Shown here one piece after another: positions 7,596 through 15,178 of a stretch of DNA of 38,745 bases; the stretch's first letter is position 1, and each line of letters begins with the position of its first letter. Source of the DNA: Pseudoflavonifractor sp. 60 (GTDB lineage Bacteria; Bacillota; Clostridia; Oscillospirales; Oscillospiraceae); NCBI RefSeq assembly GCF_009911645.1, contig NZ_QWKI01000136.1, positions 1 through 38,745 of the forward strand, written 5' to 3'. The translations under genes and the position numbers were made by a program. The notes under the pieces are model-generated. The model had not been told where the DNA came from, ran no database searches, and saw nothing but the letters and a program-made list of their open reading frames with translations.

Positions 7596-8480
7596 ATGCC
7601 GAATTATGATGATCTGTTTACCGGCCAGCCCGCCCCGCAGGAGGAATTTAATAAGGACGCATGGGCGGCGAAAAAGCAGGCGGAGCGTGAGAGCGTCTAC
7701 GCCATGATCGACAGCTACGTTCACGACATGGGCATGGACGGCGGCGTGTTCCAAGGCTATCTGGATGTGCAGGCCCGCTTTGACCTCTACTCCGTGAGCA
7801 ACGCCATCCTGATCGCCGCCCAATGCCCGGAGGCCACCAAGCTGGCCGACTTCGACACCTGGAAGGCCGACGGGGTGTACGTCAAGCGGGGCCAGGACGC
7901 CATCACCATCCTGGAACCGGGCAAGGAGTACAAAAAGGACGATGGCAGCAGGGGCGTGTCTTACAATGTGAAAAAGGTCTTTGACATTTCGCAGACCAGG
8001 GCCGAACAGCGGCCCGCCCCCGCCGTGGCCCGTGATGAGCGGCTTCTGCTGAAAGCCCTGATGAACAACGCCCCCTGCCGCTTCTCTATCTCCAATGAAC
8101 TGCCGGAGGGCCTCAACATGGCCTATCACGCCGAGAGCAACGTGATCTATGTGCGGCAAGGGCTGGACGCCCCCACCATCTTCCGGGGACTGGCCCAGGA
8201 GTTGGCCCGCGCCCACATGGACAGGGGCGGTATCGCCTGTGAAAGTCCCGACTTCACGGCGTACAGCGTGTCCTATATGCTGTGCAAGCGCAACGGCGTG
8301 TCGGTGGAGGGCTTTTCCTTTGACCGCCTGCCGGAGAGCTACGCCATGATGGACGCCAAGGCGCTCCGGGCCGAGGTGAGCGTCATGCGGGACGTGGCTG
8401 GCAGCATCACCGCCGACATGAACCGGCTATTTGCCGCACAGGAGAAAGCGCAGAAAAACCGGGACGGCGGCGCGAGGTAA
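7596..8480 (+). CDS. ArdC-like ssDNA-binding protein with degenerate metallopeptidase part
   Basis: This is a 294-aa protein. The first 140 residues match the ArdC N-terminal (DUF1738-like) ssDNA-binding pattern: a long helix, then FDLYSVSNAILIAAQCPEATKLADFDTWKADGVYVKRG and an AITILEPG strand. The C-terminal part looks like the ArdC zincin domain, but the expected HExxH is replaced by AQELARAHMD, so peptidase activity is doubtful. ArdC proteins protect incoming single strands from restriction during conjugation. The ATG is two bases after the PcfB stop with an AAGGAG site before it. Confidence 0.75.
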   Translation: MPNYDDLFTGQPAPQEEFNKDAWAAKKQAERESVYAMIDSYVHDMGMDGGVFQGYLDVQARFDLYSVSNAILIAAQCPEATKLADFDTWKADGVYVKRGQDAITILEPGKEYKKDDGSRGVSYNVKKVFDISQTRAEQRPAPAVARDERLLLKALMNNAPCRFSISNELPEGLNMAYHAESNVIYVRQGLDAPTIFRGLAQELARAHMDRGGIACESPDFTAYSVSYMLCKRNGVSVEGFSFDRLPESYAMMDAKALRAEVSVMRDVAGSITADMNRLFAAQEKAQKNRDGGAR

Positions 8481-8492
8481 GGAGGGCGCTCT

Positions 8493-8684
8493 ATGCGTGA
8501 TGAAAAACGTGTGGTCACGCTGAACGACTACGAGCAGCGGCTTATGGTGGTAGGCCTGACCGACTTCCGCAACGACGCCATCCGGGATGGCAAGCCCACC
8601 GAGGATTTGGACGGCCTTATTCTCAAAGTCATTGACGCCCCCACCAAACGCCAGAAAAGGAGGGCTGACCGTGAGGCAAGATAA
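8493..8684 (+). CDS. Small conserved ICE protein of unknown function
   Basis: This 63-aa protein (MRDEKRVVTLNDYEQRLMVVGLTDFRNDAIRDGKPTED and a basic tail) lies between the ArdC-like gene and the coupling protein. AAGGAGG at 8479-8485 lies 7 bases before the ATG. Its 3' end overlaps the VirD4 gene by 14 bp, which fits translational coupling. It has no membrane segment or recognised domain; similar short proteins are regularly present here in Tn1549-like elements (from memory). Confidence 0.7.
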   Translation: MRDEKRVVTLNDYEQRLMVVGLTDFRNDAIRDGKPTEDLDGLILKVIDAPTKRQKRRADREAR

Positions 8685-10485
8685 GTTTTCCAAGACCCAC
8701 CTGACCCTCTACGCCTGCGGTATCATCCCCGTGGTCTGGCTGGCCCTGCTGCTGGCCCCCTATGTGGGCGGCGGTCTGCTGGGGCTGGTGCAGCACGGCG
8801 GCGCGGCGCTGAATGACCCGTTCCACATCGTACTGTGCGGGGACAGCCTGAAAACTGTCCTCGTTTTTCTGCTGTGCTACGGGCTGGGTATTGGTATTTA
8901 CCTCTCCACCGACCGCAACTACCGCAGGCGGGAGGAACACGGCTCCGCCAAGTGGGGTACAGCCCAGGCCGTCAGGAAGAAGTACGCCGACAGGAAAGTG
9001 ACCGAGAACAAGATACTGACGCAGAATGTGGCTATCGGGCTGGACGGACGCAAACACCGGCGCAATCTCAACATTTTGGTGTGCGGCGGCTCCGGCGCGG
9101 GCAAGACGAGATTTTTTGCAAAACCCAACATTATGAACGCCAACACCAGCTTTGTGTGCCTTGACCCAAAAGGGGAACTGCTGCGGGACACCGGGAACCT
9201 GTTGAAAGCCAAGGGCTACGACATTAAGGTGATCGACCTTATCAACATGGAGAAAAGCTACTGTTACAACCCCTTTGTCTACCTCCGCAGCGACAACGAC
9301 ATCCAGCGGCTGGTGACGAACCTGTTCAAGAACACCACGCCAAAGGGCAGTCAGAGCCAAGACCCGTTTTGGGATCAGGCGGCGCAAATGCTTCTGCTGG
9401 CGCTGGTGTTCTATCTCCATTATGAGGCCCCGCCCGATGAACAGAACTTCCCAATGGTCATGGAGATGATACGGGCCGGAGAAGTCCGGGAGGACAACGA
9501 CGAGTTTCAATCGCCGCTGGATGAGCTGTTTGACCGCCTGGAAATGCGGAACCCGGAGCATATCGCCCTGAAATACTACCGCAATTACCGCTCCGGCAGC
9601 GGCAAGACCCTGAAATCCATCCAAATCACGCTGGTGTCCCGGTTGGAGAAATTCAATCTGGAATCGCTGGCCGGTATGACGCAGACGGACGAGATGGAGC
9701 TATGGAGCCTGGGTGAGAGAAAGACAGCCATCTTTGCCGTTATCCCCGACAATGACTCCAGCTTTAACTTCATCGTGGGTATGCTCTACACCCAGCTATT
9801 TCAGCAGCTTTACTATCAGGCGGACGTGGTACACGGCGGCAGATTGCCCGTCCATGTCCATTTCGTCATGGACGAATTTGCGAATGTTGCCTTGCCTGAT
9901 GAATTTGACAAGCTGCTGGCTACCATGCGGAGCCGGGAGATCTCCGTGAGCATCATCATCCAGAACCTCGCCCAGCTCAAGGCCCTCTTTGAGAAACAGT
10001 GGGAGAGCATCGTGGGCAACTGTGATGAGTTTATCTATCTCGGTGGGAATGAGCAGGCGACGCACGAGTACGTTTCCAAGCTGCTGGGGAAAGAAACCAT
10101 CGACACGAACACCTATGGACAGTCCAGAGGGCGGAGCGGCAGCTACTCCACCAACTGGCAGTTAGCGGGCCGCGAATTGCTTATGCCGGATGAAGTGCGT
10201 ATGCTGGACAACCAGTACGCGCTTCTTTTTATTCGCGGGGAGCGGCCCATCCAGGACTTCAAGTACGACATTCTGAAACACCCCAATGTGAAGCTGACCA
10301 CAGACGGCGGAGCCGAACCGTACCGGCACGGGGAGGACATCCACAGCATCGCATCCATCCAGATCGACCCGGAACTGCTGAAGCAGGCGGCGGAACTGGA
10401 TGTTGCCGGAGAACACCACTTCATTCTTCTCACCGAGGAAGAATTGGAGGACTATATCAAAAATCATGGAGGTAACACACAATGA
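8671..10485 (+). CDS. virD4: VirD4/TraG-type type IV coupling protein
   Basis: This 604-aa ATPase connects the relaxosome to the transfer channel. Two N-terminal membrane segments (about residues 10-35 and 55-75) anchor it. The Walker A motif is GGSGAGKT (139-146) and the Walker B is VMDEFAN (D401/E402). The start is GTG at 8671, seven bases after AAGGAGG. An in-frame ATG at 8587 would read through the upstream gene and is rejected. It overlaps the next gene by 4 bp (ATGA). Confidence 0.92.
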   Translation: MRQDKFSKTHLTLYACGIIPVVWLALLLAPYVGGGLLGLVQHGGAALNDPFHIVLCGDSLKTVLVFLLCYGLGIGIYLSTDRNYRRREEHGSAKWGTAQAVRKKYADRKVTENKILTQNVAIGLDGRKHRRNLNILVCGGSGAGKTRFFAKPNIMNANTSFVCLDPKGELLRDTGNLLKAKGYDIKVIDLINMEKSYCYNPFVYLRSDNDIQRLVTNLFKNTTPKGSQSQDPFWDQAAQMLLLALVFYLHYEAPPDEQNFPMVMEMIRAGEVREDNDEFQSPLDELFDRLEMRNPEHIALKYYRNYRSGSGKTLKSIQITLVSRLEKFNLESLAGMTQTDEMELWSLGERKTAIFAVIPDNDSSFNFIVGMLYTQLFQQLYYQADVVHGGRLPVHVHFVMDEFANVALPDEFDKLLATMRSREISVSIIIQNLAQLKALFEKQWESIVGNCDEFIYLGGNEQATHEYVSKLLGKETIDTNTYGQSRGRSGSYSTNWQLAGRELLMPDEVRMLDNQYALLFIRGERPIQDFKYDILKHPNVKLTTDGGAEPYRHGEDIHSIASIQIDPELLKQAAELDVAGEHHFILLTEEELEDYIKNHGGNTQ

Positions 10486-10853
10486 ACATTTTCAAGAAGA
10501 ACGACAAGAAGAATGAGAACCGCCTGCCCATGCCCGACAAGGTGAAGCGGGGCTACCGCTGGTACTGCTCCCTGGTAGCGGCGGTGGCCCTGATGGGCTG
10601 CTGTACCATGACGGCCCTTGCCGCTCCTGTTGCGGGCGGCGACCCTCTCACCGTTATCAACAACCTGTCCGAGTTTATCTTCGGCCTGATCCGGGCCGTG
10701 GGCCTGATCCTGCTGGGCTGGGGCATCGTCCAAGTGGGCCTCTCCCTCCAGAGCCACGACCCGTCCCAGCGTTCCAACGGCTTCCTGACCCTGGCGGGCG
10801 GCGTTATCATTACTTTCGCCAAGGAGATTTTGACCCTTATCACCGGCGCATAA
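10482..10853 (+). CDS. VirB2-like pilin/small membrane protein of the T4SS
   Basis: This is a 123-aa protein. A basic N-terminus is followed by a signal-like segment (about 28-48) ending in TALAAP, a plausible signal peptidase site. Two further hydrophobic helices (about 63-86 and 101-121) are split by a short polar loop (SHDPSQRSNG). This layout is that of VirB2/TrbC-type pilins, and the place between virD4 and the VirB6-like gene fits. It also resembles the Maff2-type small proteins of mobile elements. It overlaps virD4 by 4 bp. Confidence 0.7.
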   Translation: MNIFKKNDKKNENRLPMPDKVKRGYRWYCSLVAAVALMGCCTMTALAAPVAGGDPLTVINNLSEFIFGLIRAVGLILLGWGIVQVGLSLQSHDPSQRSNGFLTLAGGVIITFAKEILTLITGA

Positions 10854-10875
10854 GCACTCATTATCCATTGACACG

Positions 10876-10904
10876 GGGGCAGGCTCACAAGATGGGCCTG
10901 CCCC
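10876..10904 (+). promoter_or_regulatory. Intercistronic hairpin before the VirB6-like gene
   Basis: GGGGCAGGC (10876-10884) and GCCTGCCCC (10896-10904) form a perfect 9-bp stem with an 11-nt loop, ending two bases before the AAAAGGAGG ribosome binding site. There is no T-run. It may limit readthrough or raise the stability of the pilin mRNA, giving more pilin than channel protein. Confidence 0.55.
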
Positions 10905-10922
10905 TAAAAGGAGGTGCTTTGC

Positions 10923-11759
10923 GTGTCGGATAATTGGGTAGTCCAGAATTTAGAGAACGCTTTGGAGGTCTGGAACGGCAAATTGAGCGAGATATGGCAG
11001 CTTATCACACAGTCGCCCCAGGACTTCAAGGGCGGCGCGATCTGGAACGTGGTATCGGACATCCACGGGGCGCTCCAAGCCATCGGCTACGCCCTGCTGG
11101 TGCTGTTCTTTGTGGTGGGCGTGGTCAAGACCTGCGGCAGCTTTGTGGAGGTCAAAAAGCCGGAACACGCTATTAAACTGTTCGTCCGCTTTGCGCTGGC
11201 AAAGGCCCTTATCACCCACGGCATGGAGCTGATGCTGGCCCTTTTGAGCATCATCCAGGGCGTGGTGTCCACCATTATGAACGCGGCGGGCTTCGGCGCT
11301 CCCAACTCCACCGTCCTGCCCGATGAGATCGTGACGGCCATTGAGGACTGCGGCTTTTTTGAGAGCATCCCCTTATGGGCGGTGACGCTGATCGGCGGGC
11401 TGTTCATTTGGGTGCTGTCTTTTGTCATGATTTTGAGCGTCTACGGGCGTTTTTTCAAAATGTATATGTACGCTGCGCTGGCTCCCATCCCCCTGTCCAG
11501 CTTTGCAGGGGAACCCAGCCAGAACGTGGGCAAGAGCTTCTTGAAAAGCTACGCCGCCGTTTGTCTGGAGGGGGCCGTCATTGTGCTGGCCTGCATCATC
11601 TTCTCCGTGTTTGCCAGCTCCCCGCCCACCGTTGACCCGGACGCGGCGGCGGCTTCCATGGTATGGAGCTATATCGGAGAATTGGTGTTCAATATGCTCA
11701 TTTTGGTGGGCAGCGTCAAAATGTCCGACCATGTTGTGCGGGAAATGATGGGCTTGTAA
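10923..11759 (+). CDS. VirB6/TrbL-like polytopic membrane protein
   Basis: This 278-aa protein has about six hydrophobic segments (for example ALLVLFFVVGVVKTCG, VTLIGGLFIWVLSFVMILSVYG and GAVIVLACIIFSVFASS). It is the inner-membrane channel component of the type IV secretion system, equivalent to VirB6/TrbL and the CD0411-type proteins of clostridial elements. GTG at 10923 is chosen because AAAGGAGG at 10907-10914 lies 8 bases before it. The upstream in-frame GTG at 10914 overlaps that site. Confidence 0.85.
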   Translation: MSDNWVVQNLENALEVWNGKLSEIWQLITQSPQDFKGGAIWNVVSDIHGALQAIGYALLVLFFVVGVVKTCGSFVEVKKPEHAIKLFVRFALAKALITHGMELMLALLSIIQGVVSTIMNAAGFGAPNSTVLPDEIVTAIEDCGFFESIPLWAVTLIGGLFIWVLSFVMILSVYGRFFKMYMYAALAPIPLSSFAGEPSQNVGKSFLKSYAAVCLEGAVIVLACIIFSVFASSPPTVDPDAAAASMVWSYIGELVFNMLILVGSVKMSDHVVREMMGL

Positions 11760-11770
11760 AGGAGGCCGGA

Positions 11771-11980
11771 ATGAAACGATTTTATGTGTTCAAGGACGGA
11801 CGAATGGAGGGCAGCACCGCCACAAGAGAACGGGCGATTGATATGATCCGTCAGTATCAAAAGCTGGAAACCCATCCGTTTCTGCGCTCGGAGTTTAGCA
11901 TGATCGAGGGAGAGGAAGAATTTATCCCCTACCCCTCCCAGCAGAAACCGCCCAGGAAAAAGAGCGGGATGGAGCGATAG
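11771..11980 (+). CDS. Small conserved ICE protein of unknown function
   Basis: This 69-aa protein starts MKRFYVFKDGRMEGSTATRERAIDMIR and ends in a basic, proline-rich tail. An AAAGGAGG site at the preceding stop sets the ATG at 11771. The N-terminal half has the form of a short beta/alpha unit. It lies between the VirB6-like and PrgI genes with gaps of 11 bp on both sides, in an operon with them. No function is recognised. Confidence 0.65.
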   Translation: MKRFYVFKDGRMEGSTATRERAIDMIRQYQKLETHPFLRSEFSMIEGEEEFIPYPSQQKPPRKKSGMER

Positions 11981-11991
11981 GAGGTCTTATT

Positions 11992-12357
11992 TTGGAAGTC
12001 AAAATCAACCGTGAAATCCGCAATTACACGGAGAGTATGTTTTTCGGGCTGTCCCTGCGGCAGCTCATTTTTTCTGCCCTGGCGGTGGCTGTGGCCGTGG
12101 GGCTGTATTTTCTGCTGAAACCCTATGTTGGCACGGAACCCGTGTCCTGGATGTGCATTGTGGGCGCGGCCCCCTTTGCCGCCCTGGGCTTCTTCACCTA
12201 CCACGGCATGACAGCGGAGCAATTCATTTGGGCGTGGCTGCGCTCGGAGGTGCTGGAACCGAGAGAACTCCGCTTTGAATCGTCCACGCTGTACTACGAC
12301 CTTTTGAAGTCCAGCCTGGAAAAGCGGGAAAAGGAGGAATACAAGCGCCATGATTAA
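11992..12357 (+). CDS. PrgI-family T4SS membrane protein (VirB3-like)
   Basis: This is a 121-aa PrgI-family protein, the Gram-positive counterpart of VirB3. It begins MEVKINREIRNYTESMFFGLSLRQL, which is the family signature, followed by two membrane helices (about 22-42 and 52-70) and a soluble tail. TTG at 11992 is the start, preceded by an AGGAGG site at about 11979-11984. Its end overlaps the VirB4 gene by 8 bp, the normal PrgI-VirB4 arrangement. Confidence 0.9.
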   Translation: MEVKINREIRNYTESMFFGLSLRQLIFSALAVAVAVGLYFLLKPYVGTEPVSWMCIVGAAPFAALGFFTYHGMTAEQFIWAWLRSEVLEPRELRFESSTLYYDLLKSSLEKREKEEYKRHD

Positions 12358-14683
12358 GAGCATCAAAACCATCATGCGGCAGGATCGGGAACCGTACCGC
12401 ATCCCCCGCAGGGTGCAGGACGTGATACCCATTCAATGCGTCTGGCCGGACGGCATTTTCAAGGTGGGTATCAAGTTCTCCAAGACCTACCGTTTCACCG
12501 ACATCAATTACAAGGTGGCAAGCCGGGAGGACAAGGAAACCATGTTCCTGGCCTACTCGGAGCTGCTGAACGGCCTGGACAGCACCGCCACCACCAAGCT
12601 GACCATTTGCAACCGCCGTCAGAGCCAAGCGGACTTTGAGCAGTCTGTCCTTATGTCCATGCGCGGGGATGGCCTGGACAAGTACCGCAAGGAGTATAAC
12701 CAAATGCTCATTGACAAGGCGACCGGGGCCAACGGCATCGTTCAGGAGAAGTATGTCACCGTGACCGTCTACAAGCGGGACATTGAGGACGCCCGCGCCT
12801 ACTTCACTCGGATCGGGGCCGACCTGACCGCCCGCTTTGCCGCCCTTGGCTCCAAGTGCGTGGAGCTGGACGCCGCTGACCGGCTGCGTATTCTCCACGA
12901 CTTCTACCGGGCCGGGGACGAGGGCAGTTTTCACTTCGACATGGCGGATATGGCCCGGAAAGGTCACGACTTCAAGGACTATATCTGCCCGGACGGTATT
13001 GAGAAGCACAGCGACTACCTGAAGCTGGGCGACCGCTATTGCCGGGTGTTGTTCCTGAAGGACTACGCCAACTATATCCAGGACGAGATTGTGGCGAATC
13101 TGACCGACCTGAACCGCAATATGATGTTGTCCATTGACATTCTCTCCGTGCCCACGGATGAAGCCGTGCGGGAGGTGGAGAACCGTCTGCTGGGGGTAGA
13201 AACCAATATAACAAACTGGCAGCGCCGCCAGAATCAGAACAACAACTTCTCCGCCATTGTCCCCTACGACATGGAGTTGCAGCGCAAGGAGAGCAAGGAA
13301 TTTCTGGCCGACCTCACCACCCGCGACCAGCGGATGATGCAGGCCGTCCTCACGCTGGTCATCACCGCCGACACCAAGCAGCAACTTGACAGCGATACGG
13401 AAAAAATACGCTCCCTGTCCGGGCGATGCCAGTTGGCCGTTTTGAAGTACCAGCAGATCGACGGCTTGAACACCGTCCTGCCCATCGGCACCCGGAAGAT
13501 CGACGCCTTCCGTACCCTGACCACCGAGAGCCTTGCCGTATTCATGCCCTTTAAGGTGCAGGAGATCATGGACAGGGGTGGCATCTACTTCGGGGAGAAC
13601 GCCATTTCCCACAACCTTATCATGTGCAACAAGGCCAACCTGCTCAATCAGTCGTCTTTCAGGCTGGGCGTCCCCGGCTCCGGCAAGTCGTTCAGTGTCA
13701 AGGAGGAAATCGCGTTCCTGATCCTTAACACGGACGATGATATTCTCATAGCAGACCCGGAGGGCGAGTACGCCCCCCTCATTGAAGCGATGGACGGCCT
13801 GGGGAGCGTTGTTCGGGTGGCCGCTGGCGGGAAAGACCGCTTGAACGCCATGTATATGGTGGACGGCTACGGCGAGAACAACCCCATCGTGGTGAAGTCG
13901 CAGTTTATCATGTCGCTGGTGGAGCGCATTGACCCCAACGGCGTGGGGGCCAAGCAGAAATCCATCATTGACCGCTGTACGGCGGCGGTGTACGAGGAAG
14001 CGGAACAGAACGGCACCGTCCCCACCCTGGCGACCCTCCGGGAGAAGCTGATGGAACAGCCGGAGAACATGGCAAAGGAGATCGCCCTGGCCCTGGAGCT
14101 GTTCACCACCGGCTCCCTTGACATTTTCGGCCATGAAAGCACCGTTGACTTGGACAAGCGGGTGGTGGTGTTCGACATTCACGGCCTGGGCGAACAGTTG
14201 AAGCCCATCGGCCACCTCGTCATTACCGACACCATGCTCAACCGCGTCACGCTGAACTGGAAGAAAGGCAAGCGCACCCACGTCTTTATCGACGAGTTCC
14301 ATGTGATGTTTGAGAACGAGTTTTCCGCCGCCTTTTTCAACTCCGCATGGCGGCAGTTCCGCAAGCGCAACGCCTACCCCACCGCCATCACGCAGAATGT
14401 GGAGTATCTTCTGGACTCCGTTCAGGCCAGTACCATGCTATCCAACTCCGAGTTTATTGTCATGCTGAACCAGGCGGCAAGCGACCGGGAGAAGCTGGCC
14501 CGTTTGCTGAACATCTCCGAGGAACAGATGGGGCACATCACCAACGCCCCCGCCGGGTGTGGGCTAATCAAGTACGGCTCCGCCCTGGTGCCCTTTGTCA
14601 ACCGTTTCCCCTCCAATACGGAGTTGTACCGCTTGATGACCACCCGGCCCGGTGAGGGCCGCTTTTCCGGGGGACGGGCTTAA
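12350..14683 (+). CDS. virB4: VirB4-like conjugation ATPase
   Basis: This 777-aa ATPase powers the type IV secretion channel. The N-terminal 400 residues are the family-specific domain. Walker A is GVPGSGKS (440-447) and Walker B is VFIDEFH (D648/E649), followed by QFRKRNAYPTAITQNVEYLL, a conserved VirB4 region. Just before Walker A the sequence reads KANLLNQSSFRLG. It overlaps the PrgI gene by 8 bp and ends 36 bp before the next gene. Confidence 0.93.
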   Translation: MIKSIKTIMRQDREPYRIPRRVQDVIPIQCVWPDGIFKVGIKFSKTYRFTDINYKVASREDKETMFLAYSELLNGLDSTATTKLTICNRRQSQADFEQSVLMSMRGDGLDKYRKEYNQMLIDKATGANGIVQEKYVTVTVYKRDIEDARAYFTRIGADLTARFAALGSKCVELDAADRLRILHDFYRAGDEGSFHFDMADMARKGHDFKDYICPDGIEKHSDYLKLGDRYCRVLFLKDYANYIQDEIVANLTDLNRNMMLSIDILSVPTDEAVREVENRLLGVETNITNWQRRQNQNNNFSAIVPYDMELQRKESKEFLADLTTRDQRMMQAVLTLVITADTKQQLDSDTEKIRSLSGRCQLAVLKYQQIDGLNTVLPIGTRKIDAFRTLTTESLAVFMPFKVQEIMDRGGIYFGENAISHNLIMCNKANLLNQSSFRLGVPGSGKSFSVKEEIAFLILNTDDDILIADPEGEYAPLIEAMDGLGSVVRVAAGGKDRLNAMYMVDGYGENNPIVVKSQFIMSLVERIDPNGVGAKQKSIIDRCTAAVYEEAEQNGTVPTLATLREKLMEQPENMAKEIALALELFTTGSLDIFGHESTVDLDKRVVVFDIHGLGEQLKPIGHLVITDTMLNRVTLNWKKGKRTHVFIDEFHVMFENEFSAAFFNSAWRQFRKRNAYPTAITQNVEYLLDSVQASTMLSNSEFIVMLNQAASDREKLARLLNISEEQMGHITNAPAGCGLIKYGSALVPFVNRFPSNTELYRLMTTRPGEGRFSGGRA

Positions 14684-14719
14684 TGCCTGTCCCCCTTTTC
14701 CATGTATGGAGGTGTGAAA

Positions 14720-15178
14720 ATGCCACTGAAAATTAAGCCCTGTCACCTGCGGGCCGCAAGGGACTATGTAAGCCGGTATCACCGCCACAGCATCCCGCCC
14801 GTTGGCGGCAAGTTTGCCGTGGCCTGCTACGACGGGAACGATCTATGCGGCGTTGCCATTTGTGGCCGTCCTGTTGCCCGGTATCTGGACGATGGACTGA
14901 CCCTTGAAATCCTGCGCTGCTGTACGGATGGGACGGGCAACGCCTGTTCCAAGCTCTATGGGGCCTGTTGTCGGATTGGTTTTAATATGGGCTATGAGCG
15001 CATTGTCACCTATACGCTGGCATCGGAGAGTGGAGCGTCCCTGCGGGCCGCTGGCTTTGCCTTTGACGGCGTGGCCGGGGGCCGGGAGTGGACGGGCCAG
15101 CGCCGCAGGGATTACTATGTGGCCCCCGCCGAGATGAAACACCGCTGGATGAAAAGACGGGCGGGTGAGCAGCCATGA
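14720..15178 (+). CDS. XF1762-like (GNAT-related) protein
   Basis: This 152-aa protein starts MPLKIKPCHLRAARDYVSRYHRH. The segments HSIPPVGGKFAVACY, LCGVAICGRPVARYLDDG, LEILRCCTDGT and GFNMGYERIVTYTL match the XF1762-type family, which has an acetyltransferase-like fold and is common on mobile elements. No biochemical role is known. GGAGGTG lies before the ATG at 14720. It overlaps the next gene by 4 bp (ATGA), so it belongs to the transfer operon. Confidence 0.7.
   Translation: MPLKIKPCHLRAARDYVSRYHRHSIPPVGGKFAVACYDGNDLCGVAICGRPVARYLDDGLTLEILRCCTDGTGNACSKLYGACCRIGFNMGYERIVTYTLASESGASLRAAGFAFDGVAGGREWTGQRRRDYYVAPAEMKHRWMKRRAGEQP

Noticed and set aside
12224..14302. Very long open frame on the minus strand opposite virB4 (and similar ones opposite mobile-element genes)
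   Set aside because: It mirrors a high-GC gene with strong family motifs on the + strand; its protein is repetitive in composition, has no motif and no ribosome site.
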